A DNA stretch of 64,000 bases from Clavelina lepadiformis (GCF_947623445.1 NC_135246.1:1366501-1430500), one strand, 5' to 3'. Numbered from the stretch's first letter, positions 1 through 8,248 are shown. The notes: generated by a model from the letters alone, not told the origin. Made by a program: numbers and translations.

Positions 1-49
1 TCAAAAAGTTTTATTCATATAATATGAAGCAGATAAATGAATCTTTATC

Positions 50-121
50 GGCTCGTTGGTCTAGGGGTATGATTCTTGCTTAGGGTGCAAGAGGTCCCGG
101 GTTCAATTCCCGGACGAGCCC
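50..121 (+). tRNA. tRNA-Pro-AGG: tRNA-Pro (AGG)
   Basis: Reference AGG copy. 72 nt: acceptor GGCTCGT/ACGAGCC, three-pair D stem GTC/GAT, anticodon stem CTTGC/GCAAG, loop TTAGGGT with AGG at 82-84, T stem CCGGG/CCCGG with loop TTCAATT, discriminator C. The A box fits TRGYNNARNNG and the B box fits GGTTCRANYCC. No CCA is encoded and there is no intron. A34 is normally deaminated to inosine in eukaryotes, so this species would read CCU, CCC and CCA. It differs from the TGG and CGG copies essentially only at the first anticodon base. Confidence 0.94.
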
Positions 122-204
122 TATAAAGAAGATTATTTTGAATTTATACCAAATATCAAAAAGTTTTATGGTTATAATATGAAGCAAATAAATGAAACTT
201 CATC

Positions 205-276
205 GACTCGTTGGTCTAGGGGTATGATTCTTGCTTTGGGTGCAAGAGGACCCGGGTTCAATTCCCGGACGAGCCC
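205..276 (+). tRNA. tRNA-Pro-TGG: tRNA-Pro (TGG), acceptor variant
   Basis: G2A leaves an A-C mismatch at the second acceptor pair; T46A lies in the variable loop. Other stems pair. Confidence 0.78.
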
Positions 277-359
277 TATAAAGAAGATTTTTTTGAATTT
301 ATACCAAATATCAAAAAGTTTTATTCATATAATATGAAGCAGATAAATGAATCTTTATC

Positions 360-415
360 GGCTCGTTGGTCTAGGGGTATGATTCTTGCTTAGGTTGCAA
401 GTACCGGACGAGCCC
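360..415 (+). pseudogene. B-box-less tRNA-Pro relic without a transposon
   Basis: A 56-nt tRNA-Pro copy with intact 5' half and AGG anticodon, lacking 16 nt (variable loop, T-stem 5' strand and T loop). The B box is gone, so normal Pol III transcription and folding are not expected. In almost every other unit the same deletion allele lies just 3' of a hAT-A copy; here its 5' half is continuous. Exchange between an AGG gene and a relic in the shared stretch after the A box would produce this structure. Confidence 0.88.
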
Positions 416-466
416 TATAAAGAAGAAATTTTGGAATTTGGACTAAATATCATAAACATTTATTCT

Positions 467-472
467 TATAAT
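467..472 (+). promoter_or_regulatory. TATA-like box upstream of tRNA-Pro (representative)
   Basis: TATAAT at -32 to -27 of the tRNA starting at 499. The stretch around it, ATAATATGAAGCA, is kept in front of nearly every gene although the two spacer families differ elsewhere. An upstream TATA at this distance is known to help TFIIIB placement on tRNA genes in several eukaryotes; its function here is inferred. It is altered before the genes at 22204 and 27063. Confidence 0.5.
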
Positions 473-498
473 ATGAAGCAAAAAGATGCAACTTCACC

Positions 499-570
499 GG
501 CTCGTTGGTCTAGGGGTATGATTCTTGCTTTGGGTGCAAGAGGTCCCGGGTTCAATTCCCGGACGAGCCC
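499..570 (+). tRNA. tRNA-Pro-TGG: tRNA-Pro (TGG)
   Basis: Reference TGG copy, the commonest form in the array. Same 72-nt body as the AGG gene at 50, with anticodon loop TTTGGGT (TGG at 531-533). All four stems pair, and A and B boxes are complete. UGG reads CCA and CCG. From memory it is very close to vertebrate tRNA-Pro, differing mainly by a T-A for C-G pair in the anticodon stem and one T-loop base. Confidence 0.95.
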
Positions 571-584
571 TATAAAGAAGATTA

Positions 585-588
585 TTTT
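585..588 (+). terminator. Pol III T-run terminator (representative)
   Basis: TTTT 15-18 bases past the tRNA ending at 570. An equivalent run follows nearly every copy at the same distance; after some copies it is longer, for example seven Ts at 737-743 behind the gene ending at 725. Confidence 0.7.
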
Positions 589-653
589 GAATTTATACCA
601 AATATCAAAAAGTTTTATGGTTATAATATGAAGCAAATAAATGAAACTTCATC

Positions 654-725
654 GACTCGTTGGTCTAGGGGTATGATTCTTGCTTTGGGTGCAAGAGGAC
701 CCGGGTTCAATTCCCGGACGAGCCC
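654..725 (+). tRNA. tRNA-Pro-TGG: tRNA-Pro (TGG), acceptor variant
   Basis: Same G2A and T46A allele as the gene at 205; followed by a seven-T terminator at 737-743. Confidence 0.78.
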
Positions 726-808
726 TATAAAGAAGATTTTTTTGAATTTATACCAAATATCAAAAAGTTTTATTCATATAATATGAAGCAGATAAATGAA
801 TCTTTATC

Positions 809-880
809 GGCTCGTTGGTCTAGGGGTATGATTCTTGCTTAGGGTGCAAGAGGTCCCGGGTTCAATTCCCGGACGAGCCC
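809..880 (+). tRNA. tRNA-Pro-AGG: tRNA-Pro (AGG)
   Basis: Matches the AGG consensus base for base. Confidence 0.93.
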
Positions 881-917
881 TATAAAGAAGAATATTTCGA
901 ATTTATACCAAATATCA

Positions 918-1137
918 ATTATATTGGGCCGCATTGTCACCTGAAATAAGTCAATGGACCGCAGAACCTATTAAATTTCAAGAAAAATAGGTATATTATA
1001 CTAATACTGCGCCCCTAATAACCGACTGGTACATTTTATTTAGGCCAAGATTCAAAGTTCAAAATACTATTTTTGGAGTGAAAATGACTAGCGGGCCGGA
1101 CAAAAATCTCAGGCGGGTCGCATGTTGGACATCCCTG
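918..1137 (+). mobile_element. hAT-A MITE, 5'-truncated copy
   Basis: Reference truncated copy, 220 bp. The 3' terminus ends GGACATCCCTG and abuts GTCTAGGG at 1138, the A-box target. The 5' terminal inverted repeat is missing: spacer ending CCAAATATCA is joined directly to element sequence at ATTATATTGG. This junction is the same in all 64 truncated copies, so one deletion was amplified with the array. It retains GCCGCATTG before TCACC, which the full copies lack. No transposase frame is present. The B-box-less tRNA relic 1138-1184 follows. Orientation is arbitrary. Confidence 0.85.
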
Positions 1138-1184
1138 GTCTAGGGGTATGATTCTTGCTTAGGTTGCAAGTCCCGGACGAGCCC
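1138..1184 (+). pseudogene. B-box-less tRNA-Pro 3' relic (representative)
   Basis: Bases 10-72 of a tRNA-Pro gene less 16 nt; begins at GTCTAGGG, keeps an AGG anticodon with the next loop base changed to T, and jumps from GCAAG to TCCCGGACGAGCCC. The T arm and B box are lost. An equivalent 47-nt relic follows almost every hAT-A copy; positions are given in those entries. Confidence 0.88.
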
Positions 1185-1267
1185 TATAGAGAAGAAGTTT
1201 TGGAATTTGGACTAAATATCATAAACATTTATTCTTATAATATGAAGCAAAAAGATGCAACTTCACC

Positions 1268-1339
1268 GGCTCGTTGGTCTAGGGGTATGATTCTTGCTTT
1301 GGGTGCAAGAGGTCCCGGGTTCAATTCCCGGACGAGCCC
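1268..1339 (+). tRNA. tRNA-Pro-TGG: tRNA-Pro (TGG)
   Basis: Matches the TGG consensus base for base. Confidence 0.94.
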
Positions 1340-1422
1340 TATACAGAAGATTATTTTGAATTTATACCAAATATCAAAAAGTTTTATGGTTATAATATGA
1401 AGCAAATAAATGAAACTTCATC

Positions 1423-1494
1423 GGCTCGTTGGTCTAGGGGTATGATTCTTGCTTTGGGTGCAAGAGGTTCCGGGTTCAATTACCGGACGAGCCC
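1423..1494 (+). tRNA. tRNA-Pro-TGG: tRNA-Pro (TGG), T-stem variant
   Basis: C47T plus C60A; C60A opens the G52-C60 T-stem pair and changes a B-box base, so expression may be reduced. Confidence 0.74.
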
Positions 1495-1573
1495 TATACA
1501 GAAGATTATTTTGAATTTATACCAAATATCAAAAAGGTTCATTCATGTAATATGAAGCAAATAAATGAAACTT

Positions 1574-1674
1574 CTTTCGTACTTCGTACTTTCATATAAT
1601 ATGAAGTGAAATGTCAAATACATCAAATGTCAAAATATTCTATACAGTATGTAGGGAAAAGACTTAACCTCTGC
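1574..1674 (+). repeat. 101-bp flank specific to full hAT-A units (representative)
   Basis: Between ordinary spacer and the tRNA 5' piece lies about 101 bp found only upstream of full hAT-A copies. It starts with a short internal duplication (TTCGTAC twice), has a second ATATAATATGAAG box and ends CCTCTGC. It may be the original 5' flank of the tRNA gene that hAT-A entered, or an extended spacer. The same segment sits at -118 to -18 of every full hAT-A copy. Confidence 0.7.
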
Positions 1675-1691
1675 CGCTCGTTGGTCTAGGA

Positions 1692-1921
1692 CAGTGATGT
1701 CCAGCCTTTTATTATATTGGTCACCTGAAATAAGTCAATGGGCCGCAGAACCTATTAAATTTCAAGAAATTTAGGTATATTATACTATTACTGCACCCCT
1801 AATAACCGACTGGTACATTTTATTTAGGCCAAGATTCAAAGTTCAAAATACTATTTTTGGAGTGAAAATGACTAGCGGGCCGGACAAAAATCTCAGGCGG
1901 GCCGCATGTTGGACATCCCTG
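1692..1921 (+). mobile_element. hAT-A MITE, full-length copy
   Basis: Reference full copy, 230 bp, non-autonomous. The 5' end CAGTGATGTCCA and 3' end TGGACATCCCTG are inverted repeats of about 12 bp with one mismatch. It is flanked by 8-bp GTCTAGGA (1684-1691) and GTCTAGGG (1922-1929), the target duplication length of hAT elements; the centre TA fits the nnnTAnnn pattern reported for Buster-type hATs. It splits a tRNA-Pro: 5' piece 1675-1691 (first base C) and 3' relic 1922-1968. No reading frame for a transposase is present. The two flanks each have one difference from a perfect duplication or from each other, consistent with age. Confidence 0.9.
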
Positions 1922-2051
1922 GTCTAGGGGTATGATTCTTGCTTAGGTTGCAAGTCCCGGACAAGCCCTATAAAGAAGAAGTTTTGGAATTTAGACTAAA
2001 TATCATAAACATTTATTCTTATAATATGAAGCAAAAAGATGCAACTTCACC

Positions 2052-2123
2052 GGCTCGTTGGTCTAGGGGTATGATTCTTGCTTTGGGTGCAAGAGGTTCC
2101 GGGTTCAATTCCCGGACGAGCCC
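2052..2123 (+). tRNA. tRNA-Pro-TGG: tRNA-Pro (TGG)
   Basis: C47T in the variable loop; all stems pair. Confidence 0.92.
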
Positions 2124-2206
2124 TATAAAGAAGATTATTTTGAATTTATACCAAATATCAAAAAGTTATATTCATATAATATGAAGCAGATAAATGAAAC
2201 TTTATC

Positions 2207-2278
2207 GGCTCGTTGGTCTAGGGGTATGATTCTTGCTTCGGGTGCAAGAGGTCCCGGGTTCAATTCCCGGACGAGCCC
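2207..2278 (+). tRNA. tRNA-Pro-CGG: tRNA-Pro (CGG)
   Basis: Reference CGG copy: the 72-nt consensus body with anticodon loop TTCGGGT (CGG at 2239-2241). All stems pair. CGG reads CCG. All 21 CGG genes but one are the second gene of their unit (38404 is third). Confidence 0.94.
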
Positions 2279-2361
2279 TATAAAGAAGATTATTTTAAAT
2301 TTATACCAAATATCAAAAAGTTATATTCATATAATATGAAGCAGATAAATGAAACTTTATC

Positions 2362-2433
2362 GGCTCGTTGGTCTAGGGGTATGATTCTTGCTTAGGGTGC
2401 AAGAGGTCCCGGGTTCAATTCCCAGACGAGCCC
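2362..2433 (+). tRNA. tRNA-Pro-AGG: tRNA-Pro (AGG), T-stem variant
   Basis: G63A opens the C49-G63 pair of the T stem. This allele is characteristic of third-position AGG genes that follow a CGG gene. Confidence 0.8.
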
Positions 2434-2470
2434 TATAAAGAAGAATATTTTGAATTTATACCAAATATCA

Positions 2471-2690
2471 ATTATATTGGGCCGCATTGTCACCTGAAAT
2501 AAGTCAATGGGCCGCAGAACCTATTAAATTTCAAGAAAAATAGATATATTATACTATTACTGCGCCCCTAATAACCGACTGGTACATTTTATTTAGGCCA
2601 AGATTCAAAGTTCAAAATACTATTTTTGGAGTGAAAATGACTAGCGGGCCGGACAAAAATCTCAGGCGGGCCGCATGTTGGACATCCCTG
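2471..2690 (+). mobile_element. hAT-A MITE, 5'-truncated copy
   Basis: Truncated type; tRNA relic 2691-2737 follows. Confidence 0.84.
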
Positions 2691-2820
2691 GTCTAGGGGT
2701 ATGATTCTTGCTTAGGTTGCAAGTCCCGGACGAGCCCTATAAAGAAGAAGTTTTGGAATTTGGACTAAATATCATAAACATTTATTCTTATAATATGAAG
2801 CAAAAAGATGCAACTTCACC

Positions 2821-2892
2821 GGCTCGTTGGTCTAGGGGTATGATTCTTGCTTTGGGTGCAAGAGGTCCCGGGTTCAATTCCCGGACGAGCCC
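2821..2892 (+). tRNA. tRNA-Pro-TGG: tRNA-Pro (TGG)
   Basis: Consensus TGG copy. Confidence 0.94.
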
Positions 2893-2975
2893 TATAAAGA
2901 AGATTATTTTGAATTTATACCAAATATCAAAAAGTTTTATGGTTATAATATGAAGCAAATAAATGAAACTTCATC

Positions 2976-3047
2976 GGCTCGTTGGTCTAGGGGTATGATT
3001 CTTGCTTTGGGTGCAAGAGGTTCCGGGTTCAATTCCCGGACGAGCCC
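2976..3047 (+). tRNA. tRNA-Pro-TGG: tRNA-Pro (TGG)
   Basis: C47T only; stems pair. Confidence 0.92.
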
Positions 3048-3244
3048 TATACAGAAGATTATTTTGAATTTATACCAAATATCAAAAAGTTTCATTCATG
3101 TAATATGAAGCAAATAAATGAAACTTCTTTCGTACTTCGTACTTTCATATAATATGAAGTGAAATGTCAAATACATCAAATGTCAAAATATTCTATACAG
3201 TATGAAGGGAAAAGACTTAACCTCTGCCGCTCGTTGGTCTAGGA

Positions 3245-3474
3245 CAGTGATGTCCAGCCTTTTATTATATTGGTCACCTGAAATAAGTCAATGGGCCGCA
3301 GAACCTATTAAATTTCAAGAAATTTAGGTATATTATACTATTACTGCACCCCTAATAACCGACTGGTACATTTTATTTAGGCCAAGATTCAAAGTTCAAA
3401 ATACTATTTTTGGAGTGAAAATGACTAGCGGGCCGGACAAAAATCTCAGGCGGGCCGCATGTTGGACATCCCTG
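3245..3474 (+). mobile_element. hAT-A MITE, full-length copy
   Basis: Splits a tRNA-Pro: 5' piece 3228-3244, 3' relic 3475-3521. Confidence 0.9.
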
Positions 3475-3604
3475 GTCTAGGGGTATGATTCTTGCTTAGG
3501 TTGCAAGTCCCGGACAAGCCCTATAAAGAAGAAGTTTTGGAATTTGGACTAAATATCATAAACATTTATTCTTATAATATGAAGCAAAAAGATGCAACTT
3601 CACC

Positions 3605-3676
3605 GGCTCGTTGGTCTAGGGGTATGATTCTTGCTTTGGGTGCAAGAGGTTCCAGGTTCAATTCCCGGACGAGCCC
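3605..3676 (+). tRNA. tRNA-Pro-TGG: tRNA-Pro (TGG), T-stem variant
   Basis: C47T, and G50A which opens the G50-C62 pair. Confidence 0.78.
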
Positions 3677-3759
3677 TATAAAGAAGATTATTTTGAATTT
3701 ATACCAAATATCAAAAAGTTATATTCATATAATATGAAGCAGATAAATGAAACTTTATC

Positions 3760-3831
3760 GGCTCGTTGGTCTAGGGGTATGATTCTTGCTTCGGGTGCAA
3801 GAGGTCCCGGGTTCAATTCCCGGACGAGCCC
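3760..3831 (+). tRNA. tRNA-Pro-CGG: tRNA-Pro (CGG)
   Basis: Consensus CGG copy. Confidence 0.93.
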
Positions 3832-3914
3832 TATAAAGAAGATTATTTTAAATTTATACCAAATATCAAAAAGTTATATTCATATAATATGAAGCAGATA
3901 AATGAAACTTTATC

Positions 3915-3986
3915 GGCTCGTTGGTCTAGGGGTATGATTCTTTCTTAGGGTGCAAGAGGTCCCGGGTTCAATTCCCAGACGAGCCC
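3915..3986 (+). tRNA. tRNA-Pro-AGG: tRNA-Pro (AGG), doubly mismatched
   Basis: G29T opens an anticodon-stem pair and G63A a T-stem pair; possibly a failing copy. Confidence 0.65.
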
Positions 3987-4023
3987 TATAAAGAAGAATA
4001 TTTTGAATTTATACCAAATATCA

Positions 4024-4243
4024 ATTATATTGGGCCGCATTGTCACCTGAAATAAGTCAATGGGCCGCAGAACCTATTAAATTTCAAGAAAAATAGATAT
4101 ATTATACTATTACTGCGCCCCTAATAACCGACTGGTACATTTTATTTAGGCCAAGATTCAAAGTTCAAAATACTATTTTTGGAGTGAAAATGACTAGCGG
4201 TCCGGACAAAAATCTCAGGCGGGCCGCATGTTGGACATCCCTG
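4024..4243 (+). mobile_element. hAT-A MITE, 5'-truncated copy
   Basis: Truncated type; relic 4244-4290 follows. Confidence 0.84.
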
Positions 4244-4373
4244 GTCTAGGGGTATGATTCTTGCTTAGGTTGCAAGTCCCGGACGAGCCCTATAAAGAAG
4301 AAGTTTTGGAATTTGGACTAAATATCATAAACATTTATTCTTATAATATGAAGCAAAAAGATGCAACTTCACC

Positions 4374-4445
4374 GGCTCGTTGGTCTAGGGATATGATTCT
4401 TGCTTTGGGTGCAAGAGGTCCCGGGTTCAATTCCCGGACGAGCCC
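4374..4445 (+). tRNA. tRNA-Pro-TGG: tRNA-Pro (TGG), A-box variant
   Basis: G18A changes the last conserved G of the A box; all stems still pair. A seven-T terminator follows. Confidence 0.86.
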
Positions 4446-4528
4446 TATAAAGAAGATTTTTTTGAATTTATACCAAATATCAAAAAGTTTTATTCATATA
4501 ATATGAAGCAGATAAATGAATCTTTATC

Positions 4529-4600
4529 GGCCCGTTGGTCTAGGGGTATGATTCTTGCTTAGGGTGCAAGAGGTCCCGGGTTCAATTCCCGGACGAGCCC
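4529..4600 (+). tRNA. tRNA-Pro-AGG: tRNA-Pro (AGG), acceptor variant
   Basis: T4C breaks the T4-A68 acceptor pair. The same allele is at 8871. Confidence 0.77.
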
Positions 4601-4637
4601 TATAAAGAAGAATATTTTGAATTTATACCAAATATCA

Positions 4638-4857
4638 ATTATATTGGGCCGCATTGTCACCTGAAATAAGTCAATGGACCGCAGAACCTATTAAATTTCA
4701 AGAAAAATAGGTATATTATACTAATACTGCGCCCCTAATAACCGACTGGTACATTTTATTTAGGCCAAGATTCAAAGTTCAAAATACTATTTTTGGAGTG
4801 AAAATGACTAGCGGGCCGGACAAAAATCTCAGGCGGGTCGCATGTTGGACATCCCTG
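4638..4857 (+). mobile_element. hAT-A MITE, 5'-truncated copy
   Basis: Truncated type; relic 4858-4904 follows. Confidence 0.84.
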
Positions 4858-4987
4858 GTCTAGGGGTATGATTCTTGCTTAGGTTGCAAGTCCCGGACGA
4901 GCCCTATAAAGAAGAAGTTTTGGAATTTGGACTAAATACCATAAACATTTATTCTTATAAGATGAAGCAAAAAGATGTAACTTCACC

Positions 4988-5059
4988 GACTCGTTGGTCT
5001 AGAGGTATGATTCTTGCTTTGGGTGCAAGAGGTCCCGGGTTCAATTCCCGGACGACCCC
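4988..5059 (+). tRNA. tRNA-Pro-TGG: tRNA-Pro (TGG), degenerate acceptor
   Basis: G2A and G69C leave two acceptor mismatches; G16A is in the D loop. Likely impaired. Confidence 0.6.
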
Positions 5060-5142
5060 TATAAAGAAGATTATTTTGAATTTATACCAAATATCAAAAA
5101 GTTTTATGCTTATAATATGAAGCAAATACATGAAACTTCATC

Positions 5143-5214
5143 GGCTCGTTGGTCTAGGGGTATGATTCTTGCTTTGGGTGCAAGAGGTTCCGGGTTCAAT
5201 TACCGGACGAGCCC
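5143..5214 (+). tRNA. tRNA-Pro-TGG: tRNA-Pro (TGG), T-stem variant
   Basis: C47T and C60A (B box and T stem hit). Confidence 0.74.
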
Positions 5215-5411
5215 TATACAGAAGATTATTTTGAATTTATACCAAATATCAAAAAGTTTCATTCATGTAATATGAAGCAAATAAATGAAACTTCTTTCGT
5301 ACTTCGTACTTTCATATAATATGAAGTGAAATGTCAAATACATCAAATGTCAAAATATTCTATACAGTATGAAGGGAAAAGACTTAACCTCTGCCGCTCG
5401 TTGGTCTAGGA

Positions 5412-5641
5412 CAGTGATGTCCAGCCTTTTATTATATTGGTCACCTGAAATAAGTCAATGGGCCGCAGAACCTATTAAATTTCAAGAAATTTAGGTATAT
5501 TATACTATTACTGCACCCCTAATAACCGACTGGTACATTTTATTTAGGCCAAGATTCAAAGTTCAAAATACTATTTTTGGAGTGAAAATGACTAGCGGGC
5601 CGGACAAAAATCTCAGGCGGGCCGCATGTTGGACATCCCTG
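5412..5641 (+). mobile_element. hAT-A MITE, full-length copy
   Basis: Splits a tRNA-Pro: 5' piece 5395-5411, 3' relic 5642-5688. Confidence 0.9.
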
Positions 5642-5771
5642 GTCTAGGGGTATGATTCTTGCTTAGGTTGCAAGTCCCGGACAAGCCCTATAAAGAAGAA
5701 GTTTTGGAATTTGGACTAAATATCATAAACATTTATTCTTATAATATGAAGCAAAAAGATGCAACTTCACC

Positions 5772-5843
5772 GGCTCGTTGGTCTAGGGGTATGATTCTTG
5801 CTTTGGGTGCAAGAGGTTCCGGGTTCAATTCCCGGACGAGCCC
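5772..5843 (+). tRNA. tRNA-Pro-TGG: tRNA-Pro (TGG)
   Basis: C47T only. Confidence 0.92.
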
Positions 5844-5926
5844 TATAAAGAAGATTATTTTGAATTTATACCAAATATCAAAAAGTTATATTCATATAAT
5901 ATGAAGCAGATAAATGAAACTTTATC

Positions 5927-5998
5927 GGCTCGTTGGTCTAAGGGTATGATTCTTGCTTAGGGTGCAAGAGGTCCCGGGTTCAATTCCCGGACGAGCCC
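5927..5998 (+). tRNA. tRNA-Pro-AGG: tRNA-Pro (AGG)
   Basis: G15A in the D loop (still a purine, as the A box needs). It occupies the place where sister units have CGG, so the anticodon was changed by mutation or conversion. Confidence 0.88.
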
Positions 5999-6081
5999 TA
6001 TAAAGAAGATTATTTTAAATTTATACCAAATATCAAAAAGTTATATTCATATAATATGAAGCAGATAAATGAAACTTTATC

Positions 6082-6153
6082 GGCTCGTTGGTCTAGGGGT
6101 ATGATTCTTTCTTAGGGTGCAAGAGGTCCCGGGTTCAATTCCCAGACGAGCCC
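6082..6153 (+). tRNA. tRNA-Pro-AGG: tRNA-Pro (AGG), doubly mismatched
   Basis: G29T and G63A, as at 3915. Confidence 0.65.
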
Positions 6154-6190
6154 TATAAAGAAGAATATTTTGAATTTATACCAAATATCA

Positions 6191-6410
6191 ATTATATTGG
6201 GCCGCATTGTCACCTGAAATAAGTCAATGGGCCGCAGAACCTATTAAATTTCAAGAAAAATAGATATATTATACTATTACTGCGCCCCTAATAACCGACT
6301 GGTACATTTTATTTAGGCCAAGATTCAAAGTTCAAAATACTATTTTTGGAGTGAAAATGACTAGCGGTCCGGACAAAAATCTCAGGCGGGCCGCATGTTG
6401 GACATCCCTG
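6191..6410 (+). mobile_element. hAT-A MITE, 5'-truncated copy
   Basis: Truncated type; relic 6411-6457 follows. Confidence 0.84.
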
Positions 6411-6540
6411 GTCTAGGGGTATGATTCTTGCTTAGGTTGCAAGTCCCGGACGAGCCCTATAAAGAAGAAGTTTTGGAATTTGGACTAAATATCATAAACA
6501 TTTATTCTTATAATATGAAGCAAAAAGATGCAACTTCACC

Positions 6541-6612
6541 GGCTCGTTGGTCTAGGGATATGATTCTTGCTTTGGGTGCAAGAGGTCCCGGGTTCAATTC
6601 CCGGACGAGCCC
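6541..6612 (+). tRNA. tRNA-Pro-TGG: tRNA-Pro (TGG), A-box variant
   Basis: G18A; stems pair. Confidence 0.86.
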
Positions 6613-6695
6613 TATAAAGAAGATTTTTTTGAATTTATACCAAATATCAAAAAGTTTTATTCATATAATATGAAGCAGATAAATGAATCTTTATC

Positions 6696-6767
6696 GGCTC
6701 GTTGGTCTAGGGGTATGATTCTTGCTTAGGGTGCAAGAGGTCCCGGGTTCAATTCCCGGACGAGCCC
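6696..6767 (+). tRNA. tRNA-Pro-AGG: tRNA-Pro (AGG)
   Basis: Consensus AGG copy. Confidence 0.93.
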
Positions 6768-6804
6768 TATAAAGAAGAATATTTTGAATTTATACCAAAT
6801 ATCA

Positions 6805-7024
6805 ATTATATTGGGCCGCATTGTCACCTGAAATAAGTCAATGGACCGCAGAACCTATTAAATTTCAAGAAAAATAGGTATATTATACTAATACTGCGCC
6901 CCTAATAACCGACTGGTACATTTTATTTAGGCCAAGATTCAAAGTTCAAAATACTATTTTTGGAGTGAAAATGACTAGCGGGCCGGACAAAAATCTCAGG
7001 CGGGTCGCATGTTGGACATCCCTG
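6805..7024 (+). mobile_element. hAT-A MITE, 5'-truncated copy
   Basis: Truncated type; relic 7025-7071 follows. Confidence 0.84.
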
Positions 7025-7154
7025 GTCTAGGGGTATGATTCTTGCTTAGGTTGCAAGTCCCGGACGAGCCCTATAAAGAAGAAGTTTTGGAATTTGGACT
7101 AAATACCATAAACATTTATTCTTATAAGATGAAGCAAAAAGATGTAACTTCACC

Positions 7155-7226
7155 GACTCGTTGGTCTAGAGGTATGATTCTTGCTTTGGGTGCAAGAGGT
7201 CCCGGGTTCAATTCCCGGACGACCCC
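7155..7226 (+). tRNA. tRNA-Pro-TGG: tRNA-Pro (TGG), degenerate acceptor
   Basis: G2A, G16A, G69C, identical to the allele at 4988. Confidence 0.6.
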
Positions 7227-7309
7227 TATAAAGAAGATTATTTTGAATTTATACCAAATATCAAAAAGTTTTATGCTTATAATATGAAGCAAATAAATGA
7301 AACTTCATC

Positions 7310-7381
7310 GGCTCGTTGGTCTAGGGGTATGATTCTTGCTTTGGGTGCAAGAGGTTCCGGGTTCAATTACCGGACGAGCCC
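7310..7381 (+). tRNA. tRNA-Pro-TGG: tRNA-Pro (TGG), T-stem variant
   Basis: C47T and C60A. Confidence 0.74.
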
Positions 7382-7578
7382 TATACAGAAGATTATTTTG
7401 AATTTATACCAAATATCAAAAAGTTTCATTCATGTAATATGAAGCAAATAAATGAAACTTCTTTCGTACTTCGTACTTTCATATAATATGAAGTGAAATG
7501 TCAAATACATCAAATGTCAAAATATTCTATACAGTATGAAGGGAAAAGACTTAACCTCTGCCGCTCGTTGGTCTAGGA

Positions 7579-7808
7579 CAGTGATGTCCAGCCTTTTATT
7601 ATATTGGTCACCTGAAATAAGTCAATGGGCCGCAGAACCTATTAAATTTCAAGAAATTTAGGTATATTATACTATTACTGCACCCCTAATAACCGACTGG
7701 TACATTTTATTTAGGCCAAGATTCAAAGTTCAAAATACTATTTTTGGAGTGAAAATGACTAGCGGGCCGGACAAAAATCTCAGGCGGGCCGCATGTTGGA
7801 CATCCTTG
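7579..7808 (+). mobile_element. hAT-A MITE, full-length copy
   Basis: 3' end reads CATCCTTG. Splits a tRNA-Pro: 5' piece 7562-7578, 3' relic 7809-7855. Confidence 0.9.
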
Positions 7809-7938
7809 GTCTAGGGGTATGATTCTTGCTTAGGTTGCAAGTCCCGGACGAGCCCTATAAAGAAGAAGTTTTAGAATTTGGACTAAATATCATAAACATT
7901 TATTCTTATAATATGAAGCAAAAAGATGCAACTTCATC

Positions 7939-8010
7939 GGCTCGTTGGTCTAGGGGTATGATTCTTGCTTTGGGTGCAAGAGGTTCCGGGTTCAATTCCC
8001 GGACGAGCCC
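7939..8010 (+). tRNA. tRNA-Pro-TGG: tRNA-Pro (TGG)
   Basis: C47T only. Confidence 0.92.
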
Positions 8011-8093
8011 TATAAAGAAGATTATTTTGAATTTATACCAAATATCAAAAAGTTTTATTCATATAATATGAAGCAGATAAATGAAACTTTATC

Positions 8094-8165
8094 GGCTCGT
8101 TGGTCTAGGGGTATGATTCTTGCTTCGGGTGCAAGAGGTCCCGGGTTCAATTCCCGGACGAGCCC
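8094..8165 (+). tRNA. tRNA-Pro-CGG: tRNA-Pro (CGG)
   Basis: Consensus CGG copy. Confidence 0.93.
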
Positions 8166-8248
8166 TATAAAGAAGATTATTTTAAATTTATACCAAATAT
8201 CAAAAAATTATATTCATATAATATGAAGCAGATAAATGAAACTTTATC

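Noticed and set aside
386-631. Recurring 81-82 codon reading frame (about 80 copies) running from each relic through the next tRNA
   Set aside because: It starts at a TTG inside the tRNA relic and reads tRNA and spacer as codons; it recurs only because the DNA is repeated. No start context or known domain, and changes among copies do not favour silent sites.
1692-1921. hAT-A as an intron of the tRNA
   Set aside because: Terminal inverted repeats and an 8-bp duplication show transposition, the position is not the canonical intron site 3' of the anticodon, and the downstream half lacks the T arm.
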